A DNA stretch of 64,000 bases, from NCBI GenBank assembly GCA_000961725.1, contig LADS01000055.1, positions 1 to 64,000 on the forward strand, read 5' to 3'. The DNA comes from Desulfobulbaceae bacterium BRH_c16a (GTDB lineage: Bacteria > Desulfobacterota > Desulfobulbia > Desulfobulbales > Desulfocapsaceae). Positions 1 through 8,596 of the stretch are shown here, one piece after another. Position numbers and translations under genes: made by a program. The first letter of the stretch is position 1. The number at the start of each line of letters is the position of its first letter. The notes under the pieces were generated by a model that did not search any database, was not told where the DNA came from, and was given only the letters and a program-made list of their open reading frames with translations.

Positions 1-600
1 CGGGAAACTGATAAGTGACGTTGCGATCCAAAACAAGCGTGGTAGTGTTGGTGAGAACGAGAACATCAGATCAAAGACCCCACCCGCCACCCGCCAGGAG
101 CAGGCCATTACCAGAACGATGAACAGAATTCCTAGGATTCGGAAGGTGTGGTTGCCTTTGGTTGTTCTCGCTTTCAAACAGGCGTAGGCGGTATATAGGT
201 CGAACGTCAGAAAGACCAGATTTTGAGTTAGCACCGCTGCCGGATAATTCTTCCGTCCAAAGATAAACCATGCCAAGGCTCCAATGGCTAAGGTACAAAA
301 CGCAAGTCCTAAAACGAATGATGGTTTTCGGCCTGATGCTTTTACGATTCCAAAATTGAAGAGCATCAGGCCGGGCAGCAGAAAGAGATTCGAAACGATC
401 TCGGTCAGTACAACTGGCGCCTGATTGCGTAGAGCGAACAAGAATAAGCCGATCGCAAACATCAATGACCCGATGGCCCAGTCCTTTGCCGGCGGATAGT
501 TTCGCTGAACACTCCACAAATACACCAGCACCACCGCCTGTCCGATACTGATACCTACGTAGATCAAAACCAAAGTTCTTATGTCAAGGATAGGGGACAT
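1..600 (-). CDS. multi-spanning membrane protein, C-terminus beyond window
   Basis: The minus strand is open from an ATG at 600 to the left edge, giving 200 residues with no stop. The translation starts MSPILDIRTLVLIYVG and carries about six hydrophobic segments separated by short basic loops, which is typical of an integral membrane sensor region. Such regions often precede a GGDEF or histidine kinase domain, but that part would lie outside the window, so the function is not assigned. No strong ribosome binding site is visible before the ATG, so the start is tentative. A 148-residue antisense-frame reading of the same DNA (71-517) is rich in Ser and Arg and does not look like protein. Confidence 0.7.
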   Translation of the reverse strand, partial: MSPILDIRTLVLIYVGISIGQAVVLVYLWSVQRNYPPAKDWAIGSLMFAIGLFLFALRNQAPVVLTEIVSNLFLLPGLMLFNFGIVKASGRKPSFVLGLAFCTLAIGALAWFIFGRKNYPAAVLTQNLVFLTFDLYTAYACLKARTTKGNHTFRILGILFIVLVMACSWRVAGGVFDLMFSFSPTLPRLFWIATSLISFP

Positions 601-674
601 TCTTAGCTTTAGATCGGAAGAAAGGAGTTAATATTTCCAAAATATAAAGACTAGGTTCATAAGACGCTGAGTCA

Positions 675-1424
675 TTAAAGGAAGGCCGAGGACGCTACCA
701 TATTGACATTCGATGTCGACTGCTCCAGGGCTGCCAAAACCGACTGGATGTTGGCGCTCATCTCCTCGGTAGCGGCAGCCACTGTTCCTGAGTTTTGAGC
801 TGTTTTCCCAGCCGCGGAACACAACTGCTTCGAAATCGCCGTCAACCCATTCGAGGAGGCGGTGAGCTGCTCAACGCCATTGACAATGCTGCCGATCATT
901 GAACGTAGTTGGACAACCATCGCGTTCAGGGAGACGGCCATGGCGCCGATTTCGTCTTTCTGCGTGATATCCAACTGTTTTGTCAGATCACCCTGGACAA
1001 TTGACTCGGTGAAAGAAACTGCTCGGCCGACGGGCCTGGTGATTGATCGACTGATGAAAAATCCGAGAAGTCCCGCCGCCAGCAGACCGAGCCCTGTCGA
1101 CAGCGCCAGCAGACGATTTGCCAGGGTTACCGAGGACAAGGCATCTTCTTTGGACCGGGAGATGGTCTCCTTGGCGCCGTCCTCCACGCCGCCCAGTATC
1201 TCGAGTACCTTTTCCCCTGTTTCATCAGCTTTGCCGTCAAGCTCATTCATTTTGGCCTGGTTGACCTGGCCGCCTGAAAGCTCCTGCTTCTTCAAATCGT
1301 AGAGCTCCTGAATAATCGGGACGAAACTGTCGTTGTGCAGGTCTTCCGCCTTGTTTCTTTCCAAGAAAGAACCACCCACCATAACTATCTTTTCCGGACA
1401 ACTTTGGCAATAATTATTAAATGC
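675..1424 (-). pseudogene. methyl-accepting chemotaxis protein remnant, truncated at both ends
   Basis: The readable part has the last stretch of a periplasmic helical sensor, a transmembrane segment (about SLTGLGLLAAGLLGFF-like), a HAMP domain starting SITRPVGRAV, and the first helices of the signalling domain including AAATEEMSANIQSV. It then ends abruptly at a TAA at 675, before the conserved hairpin tip that contacts CheA and CheW. The first transmembrane helix and most of the sensor are absent. The reading frame is in phase with the upstream HD-GYP gene and separated from it only by that gene's TGA at 1425-1427. This fits a deletion that removed the start of a chemoreceptor gene, with a second event at the 3' end. 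It is unlikely to be functional; a short expressed membrane fragment from the ATG at 1382 cannot be excluded. Confidence 0.75.
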
Positions 1425-2804
1425 TCAGATGTTGCGGATTTTTTCTTTCATTTCCTGTTTGCTCCACTCGAGGAAAAGACGAACGCTTTCGGGACAGAGT
1501 TGGGAGCCGGCCACCTCATTGATGACGGCGATGGCCTTTTTATGCTCCATCCCATCTCGGTAAGGCCTGTCGCTGGTCAATGCATCGTAGGTGTCGGCGA
1601 CTGCGGTCAGGCGGGCCCAGAAGGGAATATCCGAACCCTTCAACCCCTCCGGGTAGCCGTTGCCGTCTACCCGTTCATGGTGGAAAGATATCACCGGCAG
1701 GATATCGGCAATGCTGGGAATAGTCTGGATGATGGACGCCCCGATCGACGGGTGCTGTTTAATGTGATCGAATTCTTCCTTGCTGAGCCGTCCCGGTTTT
1801 AAAAGCACATCGTCCCTGATGCCGATTTTGCCTATGTCGTGGAGTCGTCCTGCTATCCGGGCGCGCTCGATTTCACGCTGGCTGCCGCCAATATGCCGGA
1901 CCAGACCTGCCAGAATCTGTGAAACCCTTTCCGAATGGCCGCGGGTATAGTTGTCGCGAGCTTCCAAGGCATTGACCAGGCTGGTGATACCCGCCAGCAG
2001 GAGTTTCTGCTCACCGTCGAGTCGCTCGTTTTCCTTCAGGAGCAGGAGAAACTCATAGGAGAAGATTTTGTTCAGGGTCATCGTCAGCTGTTCGAGGTTA
2101 AACGGTTTGATGATGAATGCCGCAGCACCGAACTGCATCATCTTCTTCATGTTTCCGGCATCGTTTTCCGTGCTCATGACGACGAAGGGAATGCCGGAGT
2201 ACCGCGGATCGCGATGAAGGGTTTCGCAGAGTTCAATGCCGTTCATCTCGGGCATGTAGACATCCGAGAGAATGACATCCGGCTGGGTTTGCTGGAGGAC
2301 TGCCAGAGCATCTTTGCCGTTTTCCGCAGACAGCACCTGGTATCCCGCCTTGGCAAGCTCTTCATCCAGCAGCAGCCGGACGGAGCTTGAATCATCCACA
2401 ACAAGGATGCTTCTGCCGGTTTGAGGAATGCCGGATTGAGCAAAAGCTTTCTGCACGGTGGGGACAAGCTTTTCCTGTATTTCATATGTGTCCAGATAGA
2501 CAAAGGCATTGGTGGCCATTCCCTGGGCGATATCTTCGGCTTCTTCGCCGTGTCCCAGGAGAATCAGCGGCAGATCGTCGAAAGACGGATCTTCCTTGAG
2601 GAGAGCACATAGATTGCGCCCTCCCCGGAATGAAGTGGAGATTTTCGCAATAATAAGATCGGGCCGGATTTTGCCGAGAACAGCGGCACAGTTTCTTCCG
2701 TCGGATAATTCAAAGTAATCCGCATCGACAGGGGCAAGAATGCTTTTAATCATACCCCGTTGCTGGAGGGAGTCGTCGATAATAACAATACGCGGTTTGC
2801 TCAT
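1425..2804 (-). CDS. response regulator: pseudo-receiver, receiver, HD-GYP phosphodiesterase
   Basis: This 459-residue cytoplasmic protein has two receiver folds followed by an HD-GYP domain that would hydrolyse cyclic di-GMP. The first receiver (about 1-120) has Lys54 where the phosphoacceptor Asp belongs (PDLIIAKIS against PDVILSDVYMP) and has lost the conserved Lys, so it should not be phosphorylated. The second receiver (about 131-245) keeps Asp181 and Lys233. The HD-GYP domain (about 270-455) has RLHDIGKIGI and the HHERVDGNGYP signature, so the enzyme looks catalytically intact. An AGGA-type ribosome site precedes the ATG. No partner kinase is adjacent. The chemoreceptor remnant lies immediately downstream in the same frame. 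Confidence 0.9.
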   Translation of the reverse strand: MSKPRIVIIDDSLQQRGMIKSILAPVDADYFELSDGRNCAAVLGKIRPDLIIAKISTSFRGGRNLCALLKEDPSFDDLPLILLGHGEEAEDIAQGMATNAFVYLDTYEIQEKLVPTVQKAFAQSGIPQTGRSILVVDDSSSVRLLLDEELAKAGYQVLSAENGKDALAVLQQTQPDVILSDVYMPEMNGIELCETLHRDPRYSGIPFVVMSTENDAGNMKKMMQFGAAAFIIKPFNLEQLTMTLNKIFSYEFLLLLKENERLDGEQKLLLAGITSLVNALEARDNYTRGHSERVSQILAGLVRHIGGSQREIERARIAGRLHDIGKIGIRDDVLLKPGRLSKEEFDHIKQHPSIGASIIQTIPSIADILPVISFHHERVDGNGYPEGLKGSDIPFWARLTAVADTYDALTSDRPYRDGMEHKKAIAVINEVAGSQLCPESVRLFLEWSKQEMKEKIRNI

Positions 2805-2995
2805 TTTGTTCCTGAGAATGCCTGCTATTGTGGTGGTCGCAAAAGAAAGTTCATGATAATCTGCATCCTGAACACGTATTATGCGATGTGCGTTTGGCTA
2901 AGTGTACTTATTTCGAGGTGTGGATACAATTTTTTCCGATATTCAGGTCCCCATCAGTCGACAATGAAGAGTCTGGTTCCATGTTGTGTTGCATT

Positions 2996-3616
2996 TCATC
3001 TCTCTGCCGTTGGGGTTTCTTGGTGTTTCTTCCGAAAATCCATTTTCTTGTAAAAATCAGGATAAAGCTTTTCGGCACATTCGGGACAAATACTGTGGGT
3101 GAATTCAGCTTCCGAATGATCTTTGATATATCCCTCGATCTGGTTCCAGTATCCCCTGTCGTCCCTGATTTTTTTACACGAAGAACAAATAGGCAGAAAA
3201 CCACGCAGTATCCGCACCTCCTTGATGGCCTTTTCCCGTTCGCCATGAATCATGTTGCGCTGTTGTTCTATTTTCTTTCTCGTAAGACCGAGTATTGCGG
3301 TAACCCAGACGGCAAAGAGCGATATCCCGCGATTGAATACCACTTTCCACATTTCCACTGCGTCCGGTTTATAAAAGAAGACTGCAATTATCAAGAACGA
3401 TGCCACCAACGAGAAAATGAGCGTGGCTGTGTTATGAGGAGTCCACAGCGACAGCAACACCACAACGACATATAAAACGCCCACCGCTACGCCGGAAGCC
3501 ATGGACAGGTCTAAGAAAAAAATGGATGCCAGGAGTACCACGCAGACGGCATACAGTACCAAATAGGACCTTCTCGCGGAAACTGCAGAGGCAGCTGATC
3601 TTTCGTCCATATTCAT
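2996..3616 (-). CDS. small membrane protein with C-terminal Cys-motif domain
   Basis: The 206-residue protein has about four transmembrane helices in its first 110 residues, then a short basic coiled segment and a Cys-rich tail. The tail reads LPICSSCKKIRDDRGYWNQI followed by an ICPEC pair, a module that recurs at the end of many bacterial GGDEF and histidine kinase proteins and probably binds a metal or forms a redox site. Here it is attached to a membrane domain without any enzymatic output domain, so the protein may be a sensor or partner subunit. That role is inferred. The start codon at 3616 has no obvious ribosome site; a second in-frame ATG lies two codons downstream. Confidence 0.75.
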   Translation of the reverse strand: MNMDERSAASAVSARRSYLVLYAVCVVLLASIFFLDLSMASGVAVGVLYVVVVLLSLWTPHNTATLIFSLVASFLIIAVFFYKPDAVEMWKVVFNRGISLFAVWVTAILGLTRKKIEQQRNMIHGEREKAIKEVRILRGFLPICSSCKKIRDDRGYWNQIEGYIKDHSEAEFTHSICPECAEKLYPDFYKKMDFRKKHQETPTAER

Positions 3617-3739
3617 GATTTCTATGAAGGAGAGAACTAGGGGAATTGATGAGCTTCATCTTGCGCAGACATCCCGAGCAAGAAATCAAAATATAGATAT
3701 GAATTTCATAAAAACAAAGTTTATCGAAATCCTTCTCTT

Positions 3740-4276
3740 CTAAGACCAGAATTCCGGGTATCTCCGGTTCTTCGGGATATTGTTGACGATCAGGGCAATT
3801 GCAAGCATTACGCCTGCTCCCAGCGCGGTCGGCATCAAGACGTACAGGTAGCCGAGATTGTGGACGCTCTCGCCGCCGATTACGGCGATCAGGGCGGTAG
3901 CTCCCCCCGGTGGGTGGAGAGTCTTGGTGAGGTGCATCACTGCAATGGAGGTGGAAACAGCCACGGCGGCCGCAGGCCAGGTGTCGCCGCCCAGCCATTG
4001 GAAGGCGGTCACGCCGATGATGGCCGAGAGAACATGGCCGCCGAGCAGATTCCTCGGCTGCGCCAGGGGGCTGCGAACGGCGCCGTAGATAAGTACAGCC
4101 GAAGCGCCGAACGAGCCGATGATCATCATCAAGCCCGTCTGATCGAGCATCTTCGAGTGGATGAGGGAGACCGCAGCGATGCCCAGAAAACTGCCGATCC
4201 ACGACCAGAGAACTTCAATCGATCCAACCTTTGGCGGACTTTGACCGCCGCCCTTCATCTTGGCGAAGTAGTTCAT
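3740..4276 (-). CDS. HPP family integral membrane protein
   Basis: This 178-residue protein has four predicted transmembrane helices and the family signature TLHPPGGATAL. HPP proteins have been linked to nitrite transport in plastids and cyanobacteria; the substrate here is not known. The ATG overlaps the stop codon of the upstream CBS-domain gene by four bases (ATGA), so the two are very probably translated together. The pairing suggests that the CBS protein gates or senses for the HPP protein, because separate CBS-domain and HPP modules also occur as fusions in other bacteria. A CRP/FNR-type palindrome upstream of the pair may control it. Confidence 0.88.
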   Translation of the reverse strand: MNYFAKMKGGGQSPPKVGSIEVLWSWIGSFLGIAAVSLIHSKMLDQTGLMMIIGSFGASAVLIYGAVRSPLAQPRNLLGGHVLSAIIGVTAFQWLGGDTWPAAAVAVSTSIAVMHLTKTLHPPGGATALIAVIGGESVHNLGYLYVLMPTALGAGVMLAIALIVNNIPKNRRYPEFWS

Positions 4277-4899
4277 GGCTTTGGTCTCCTGCCGCAGAAG
4301 TGAAAGGAGTAGGCCAGATCGGTACGGGTGACGATACTGACAGGATGCCCTTCCTCATCGACAATCGGCAACCGGTTGATCTGCTTTTCGGCAAAAAGAG
4401 CGGAGATGGCGCCGATGGTCATTTCCGGTGTCCCGGTTATCGGCTGTCTGGTCATGATGTCGCCCACCGTCTTGTTATGCAATCGGCCGATCATGCAGTT
4501 TTTGTTGTTCAGGCAATGATTGGCTATCTGCATGAAGGATGGCTTTTCGCCAACCCCCATTTCTTTGAGAAAGTCTTTTTCCGAGACAATGCCGACGATT
4601 TTGCCTTCATTATTAACGACGGGCGCCCCCGAGATCCGGGTTTGCGCCAGCAGGCCTGCCGCCTCGACGAGATCCATTCCCTGATCGATCGACAACACCG
4701 ATTCGGTCATTATCTGAGAGGCTGTCAGGGTATTGAACAGCCGTTTTATCGCCAGATTATAGGCGGTTTGATACACTTCCTTGAAATCGCCGGGGGTGAT
4801 ATCGATATACCCCGGGATACTCTTCATAGCCTCGATTACATCTTCCTCGGAAATTTCCAGAGGGAGAGGGGCGCATTCTTCCGGGCTCGATTTTTTCAT
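4273..4899 (-). CDS. CBS-domain protein coupled to HPP membrane protein
   Basis: The protein has 208 residues and two CBS domains, the first around ASQIMTESVLSIDQ and the second around VGDIMTRQPITG, ending in TRTDLAYSF. CBS pairs bind adenine nucleotides and usually regulate a partner. A helical N-terminal part of about 70 residues precedes them. I place the start at 4899 because a strong GAGGAGGA ribosome site lies directly before that ATG; an upstream in-frame ATG at 4968 has no such site and would add a poor sequence. The stop overlaps the start of the HPP gene. Confidence 0.88.
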   Translation of the reverse strand: MKKSSPEECAPLPLEISEEDVIEAMKSIPGYIDITPGDFKEVYQTAYNLAIKRLFNTLTASQIMTESVLSIDQGMDLVEAAGLLAQTRISGAPVVNNEGKIVGIVSEKDFLKEMGVGEKPSFMQIANHCLNNKNCMIGRLHNKTVGDIMTRQPITGTPEMTIGAISALFAEKQINRLPIVDEEGHPVSIVTRTDLAYSFHFCGRRPKP

Positions 4900-4985
4900 G
4901 TGTTCCTCCTCTTTCGCGCAAATATTTTGTATTTTGCGATGGTATCGTCTCTTCGACAAGATAGACAATATTTCTCACAAAGTAA

Positions 4986-4999
4986 TTGACCTACGTCAT
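4986..4999. promoter_or_regulatory. candidate CRP/FNR-family (HcpR-like) operator
   Basis: The sequence TTGACctacGTCAT is a near-perfect inverted repeat (TGAC-N4-GTCA) with the layout of the TTGAC-N4-GTCAA sites described for HcpR, the nitrosative-stress regulator of sulfate reducers. It sits in the 184-bp space between the divergent CBS-HPP pair and the MetE-like gene, about 86 bp from either start codon. The regulator itself is not in the window and one half-site ends in T instead of A, so this remains a candidate. Confidence 0.4.
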
Positions 5000-5083
5000 A
5001 TTATCGTGGATTCTTCAACTGCCGATCCATTCTTTCGCTCAATGCCTTGTTGTCCGCAATCAACAGCAAAAGAGGATAACCCT

Positions 5084-6109
5084 ATGCCGATACCCGGAAA
5101 TCTCTTGACCACGGCTATGGCCGTGATGCCCCAGACGGATGTGAAGCAGGCTCTCGACCTTGCACTCTCGCTTGATGTTCCGTTTTGGCCGCAGCTGCCG
5201 AACTTCAGCTATTACGAGGACATGTACGTTCAGGCTGCCGAGCATTTTCCTGGTATTGTCCTGGACATGGAGAAAAAGACCCTGCGGTTTTCAATGGAAA
5301 AATTCATTGATGAATATGAAGAGACCATGAGCCGGTTCGACGATCCGACGTACTTCGATATCAGCGAGAAATACTCCGTCGTATATCATGACTTCCTGAC
5401 CAGAGACCTCGCCGAAAAGCCCGCTATCCGCGGGCAGCTGGAAGGTCCGATCAGTTTTGGCTTCAATGTTCTCGACCAGGATGACCGGCCCATCCTCTTC
5501 GATGACACCATAAGGCCATTTATGATCGAGTTTATGGCAAAAAGAATAAATGTCCAGCTGGCCCGACTCAAAAAGAGGAACTCGAACGCCTTCATGTTCA
5601 TCGACGAACCGGGGCTGCAATTCATATTCTCGGCGATGTCCGGCTATGGGGAACAGAAGGCGAAAATCGATCTGGACAATTTTTTCGGTATGGTCGATGG
5701 CCCCCGGGGCATTCATCTGTGTGGAAATCCGGACTGGGATTTTCTTCTCAATCTTGATATGGATATCCTCTCAATGGATATTTACACCAATGCCGAGATA
5801 TTTTCTTCCTGCACCGCCTCGATCAGGAAATTTCTCGACCGGGGTGGGGTGCTGGTCTGGGGTATCGTTCCCACCGGCTATGAGATGTTCAGCAAAGAAA
5901 GCCTCGGATTTCTCCTCATGAAGCTGGAAGGAATATGGCATCATCTGGGTAAAAAAGGAGTGGATCTCGAACAGATCATCGATCGCAGCATGTTGTCGCC
6001 TGCAACATGCTGCCTTGTCAATCCGGACAAAGGGCAAACTGTGGAAAACGCATTTACAATGGTCAACCACCTTTCGCAGATGCTCAGGGAGAAATATAAG
6101 GTGATTTAG
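5084..6109 (+). CDS. free-standing MetE/UroD-superfamily methyltransferase-like protein
   Basis: This 341-residue protein resembles the C-terminal catalytic barrel of cobalamin-independent methionine synthase rather than the full MetE, which is about 750 residues. It begins LTTAMAVMPQTD, and it has an HLCGNPDW motif matching the His-X-Cys zinc ligands of MetE and a later Cys in SPATCCLVNP at the place of the third ligand. Zinc-dependent methyl transfer to a thiol is therefore likely, but the methyl donor and acceptor are not known. The start is the ATG at 5084, preceded by AGAGGAT; the frame is open further upstream but without a comparable site. It converges on the 3-oxoacyl-ACP synthase gene with only 12 bp between them. 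Confidence 0.8.
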   Translation: MPIPGNLLTTAMAVMPQTDVKQALDLALSLDVPFWPQLPNFSYYEDMYVQAAEHFPGIVLDMEKKTLRFSMEKFIDEYEETMSRFDDPTYFDISEKYSVVYHDFLTRDLAEKPAIRGQLEGPISFGFNVLDQDDRPILFDDTIRPFMIEFMAKRINVQLARLKKRNSNAFMFIDEPGLQFIFSAMSGYGEQKAKIDLDNFFGMVDGPRGIHLCGNPDWDFLLNLDMDILSMDIYTNAEIFSSCTASIRKFLDRGGVLVWGIVPTGYEMFSKESLGFLLMKLEGIWHHLGKKGVDLEQIIDRSMLSPATCCLVNPDKGQTVENAFTMVNHLSQMLREKYKVI

Positions 6110-6121
6110 GTTGCAGATATC

Positions 6122-7249
6122 TCAAAGAACTATCCTGCGCACTATAATGTTGCCGACGGAATATCCGGCGCCAAATGAACAGATTACCCCAAGATCATGT
6201 TCCTGCAGGTCCTCATGGTTTTGATGGAAGCATATAATCGATCCGGCCGATGCGGTATTGGCGTAGGTATCGAGGATCGTCGGGGTAATATCACCGGTTA
6301 TCTCGGTACCGAGCAGTTTTTTACATATGAGCTGGTTCATGTTTAAATTTGCCTGATGGAGCCAGACCCTTTTCAGATCGGTCGGGGCAATGTTGTACTC
6401 TGCAAGATGATTCCGGATGATTTCCGTGGCAAAAGGAATCACTTCCTTGAAAACCTTCCTGCCTTCCTGGACGAAAAGCCTTTCTTTTTCAGGGCCCTGG
6501 TCGGGTCTGGTTCGATTGAGAAAGCCAAAGCCATTGAAGATGTTGGTGGAATATTTGGTTCCCAGTTTTGTCCCGACAATCTCAAAGACATCTTTTTTAC
6601 GGCAATGCTCTTCCCGTTCGATAATTACTGCAGTACACACATCGCCAAAGATAAAGTGACTGTCGCGATCGCGAAAGTTCAGATGACCGGTGCAGATCTC
6701 GGGATTCACCATGAGGATTGCCCGGGCATTGCCTCTGAAAATCGAGTCGACTGCTGTCTGAATGCCAAAGGTTGCCGAAGAACAGGCAATATTCATGTCA
6801 AAGGCAAAACCGGAAATGCCCAGTGCCTCCTGCACTTCCACGGCAATTGCCGGATAAGGGCGTTCCATGTTGGAGCAGGAGACGATAACCGCATCTATAT
6901 CCTCGGGATTTTTGCCGGCCCGCCGCATGGCTTCTCTGGCAGCTGCAACGCTCATTTCGCACTGGAGCGATCCTTCTTCGACGGATCGTTTCGGCAAACG
7001 CGGGCACATCACCTCCGGATCGAGGATTCCCTCTCGATCAACGACAAACCTGCTCTTTATTCCAGAAGCTTTTTCAATGAACTCGGCACTGGACTCGGCT
7101 AACGCCTGACAGGAACCACTGGCAATCTTGTCCCGGTGTTCTCTGTTGAAATTCTGGACAAAAGTATTAAAGGAGCGGACGAGTTCTTCATTTGAAATGG
7201 AAAATGGAGGTGTGAACACTCCGGTACCGCTGATTACTATTCTGGCCAT
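6122..7249 (-). CDS. 3-oxoacyl-ACP synthase III family, PA3286-type
   Basis: The 375-residue protein is a KAS III thiolase-fold condensing enzyme. Cys156 lies in NIACSSATFG, the catalytic His in VWLHQANLNMN, and the Asn in TYANTAS. The N-terminus (ISGTGVFTPPFSISNEELV) and the block MVNPEICTGHLNFRDRDSH agree closely, from memory, with Pseudomonas aeruginosa PA3286. That enzyme condenses medium-chain acyl-CoA, chiefly octanoyl-CoA, with malonyl-ACP and feeds beta-oxidation products into fatty acid synthesis. It is longer than housekeeping FabH (about 320 residues). A GGAG ribosome site precedes the ATG. No other fatty acid genes are adjacent; a fabL homologue lies 40 kb away. Confidence 0.87.
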   Translation of the reverse strand: MARIVISGTGVFTPPFSISNEELVRSFNTFVQNFNREHRDKIASGSCQALAESSAEFIEKASGIKSRFVVDREGILDPEVMCPRLPKRSVEEGSLQCEMSVAAAREAMRRAGKNPEDIDAVIVSCSNMERPYPAIAVEVQEALGISGFAFDMNIACSSATFGIQTAVDSIFRGNARAILMVNPEICTGHLNFRDRDSHFIFGDVCTAVIIEREEHCRKKDVFEIVGTKLGTKYSTNIFNGFGFLNRTRPDQGPEKERLFVQEGRKVFKEVIPFATEIIRNHLAEYNIAPTDLKRVWLHQANLNMNQLICKKLLGTEITGDITPTILDTYANTASAGSIICFHQNHEDLQEHDLGVICSFGAGYSVGNIIVRRIVL

Positions 7250-7570
7250 GATTCTCCGGATGGTAATGTTGAAGGAATGAGGAAGTAAAAAGCTGCTCTC
7301 TCTGTGAGCCTGTACTCTTTCAGCTTCAACCGAGAGCGATGCGAATCAAATGCTGCCAAACTACTCTTTCATGTGACGTTTTGCAATTTTTTTGGCTGCA
7401 ACCATTACCACGTGCTCCGTCCCGCCGGCAGTACTCATACCTTGGTTTAAAAATCAGGCGCCAAAAGAGTGTTCTCCGTCGCTTCCCCTTTGTTTTCACA
7501 CTTCCGCTATGATAAACTTTACTTAAAATCGTACCTGCCCCTCTGTCCCCCTTTATCTTCCTGAGCTGCC
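7250..7570. other. divergent intergenic region, promoters expected
   Basis: The 321 bp between the condensing-enzyme gene (minus) and the TAXI gene (plus) must hold the promoters of both. I see no convincing coding frame, terminator hairpin or repeat. An AT-rich stretch around 7505-7535 with TATGATAA could be the minus-10 region for the plus-strand operon. Confidence 0.4.
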
Positions 7571-8596
7571 ATGATGACACCGACGTCAATGAACCTGTCC
7601 CGCATCGCTCGAATCGTCCGTTTCATTTTCCTGATTATGCCCGTGTTTCTGATGATTCAGGCAGGTACGGCTGCACCGGTCTGTGCTTTTGAACATTTTC
7701 GAATAGGCACCGGCGGCAGTACCGGTGTGTATTATCCGATCGGCAAGCAGATCGCGACCGGGATCACCATGCAGGCCGAACAGAAGGATTCTCCTTTGCA
7801 TGGTATCATTGCAATCGCCCAGAATTCTGCCGGATCCATGGAAAACGCCCGGATGGTGAGCAACGGCGAACTCGGGGCCGGACTGGTTCAGGCGGATATC
7901 GCCTCCTATGCCTATAATGGGCAAAGAGAGTTCGCTTCGGAACCTCATTCCGCAAAACTCCGGGCCATTGCCAGCCTCTATTCGGAAAAATTCCAGATGG
8001 TCGTGCGAAAAGATGCAGGTATCCGTAGTTATAACGATCTAAGAGGAAAACGGATTTCGGTGGATGAACCCGGATCGGGAACGCGACTGGTAACCGAGAT
8101 TGTGCTGTCCGCCTATGGGTTGACAGAAAATGACATCCTTCCCCAGTATCTCAAACCGGTCTTTACCGAAGACAAGATGAAAAACGGACAGCTTCAGGGA
8201 TTTTCCATGATGGCGGGCACGCCGATGGCGGCAGTGACAAAATTATTACCGGTCGGTCTGCACCTGCTTGCAATCGATCCTTTTATCGCCGAAAATATCA
8301 CCAGAAGATATCCCTATCTTACCAAAGGCAATATCGAAAAAGACGTGTATTCCGGTATTTCAGAGACTCCGACCATAGAAGTCTACGCTCTGTTCGTAGT
8401 CAACAGCGATATGGCAGACGATATGGCTTACGCCCTGACCGAGGTTCTTTTCAGCAGAAAGACCAAAGAGCTTCTCGTTCAGGGACACCCGCAAGGGAAA
8501 AATATAACACTGGCATCCGCACTCAACGGCATCTCGATTCCATTGCATCCCGGTGCACGTCGATTCTATGATGATATCAAGACCAGCCGCCAGTGA
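7571..8596 (+). CDS. TAXI-family TRAP-type solute-binding protein
   Basis: The 341-residue product starts with a signal peptide (hydrophobic core about residues 16-32, cleavage near 40). It then shows the TAXI-family signature IGTGGSTGVYYPIGKQIA, followed by NSAGSMENARMVSNGE and the ligand-loop region DLRGKRISVDEPGSGT. TAXI proteins usually deliver substrates to a fused TRAP permease, but no DctQM-type membrane subunits are nearby. Its stop codon overlaps the GTG start of a membrane histidine kinase, so the likely role is ligand sensing for that kinase. The ligand is unknown. The start could also be the ATG at 7589; neither has a strong ribosome site. Confidence 0.88.
   Translation: MMTPTSMNLSRIARIVRFIFLIMPVFLMIQAGTAAPVCAFEHFRIGTGGSTGVYYPIGKQIATGITMQAEQKDSPLHGIIAIAQNSAGSMENARMVSNGELGAGLVQADIASYAYNGQREFASEPHSAKLRAIASLYSEKFQMVVRKDAGIRSYNDLRGKRISVDEPGSGTRLVTEIVLSAYGLTENDILPQYLKPVFTEDKMKNGQLQGFSMMAGTPMAAVTKLLPVGLHLLAIDPFIAENITRRYPYLTKGNIEKDVYSGISETPTIEVYALFVVNSDMADDMAYALTEVLFSRKTKELLVQGHPQGKNITLASALNGISIPLHPGARRFYDDIKTSRQ

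Noticed and set aside
71..517. 148-codon minus-strand open frame
   Set aside because: It overlaps the better membrane-protein frame that runs from 600 to the left edge; its composition is Ser/Arg-rich without hydrophobic periodicity or motifs.
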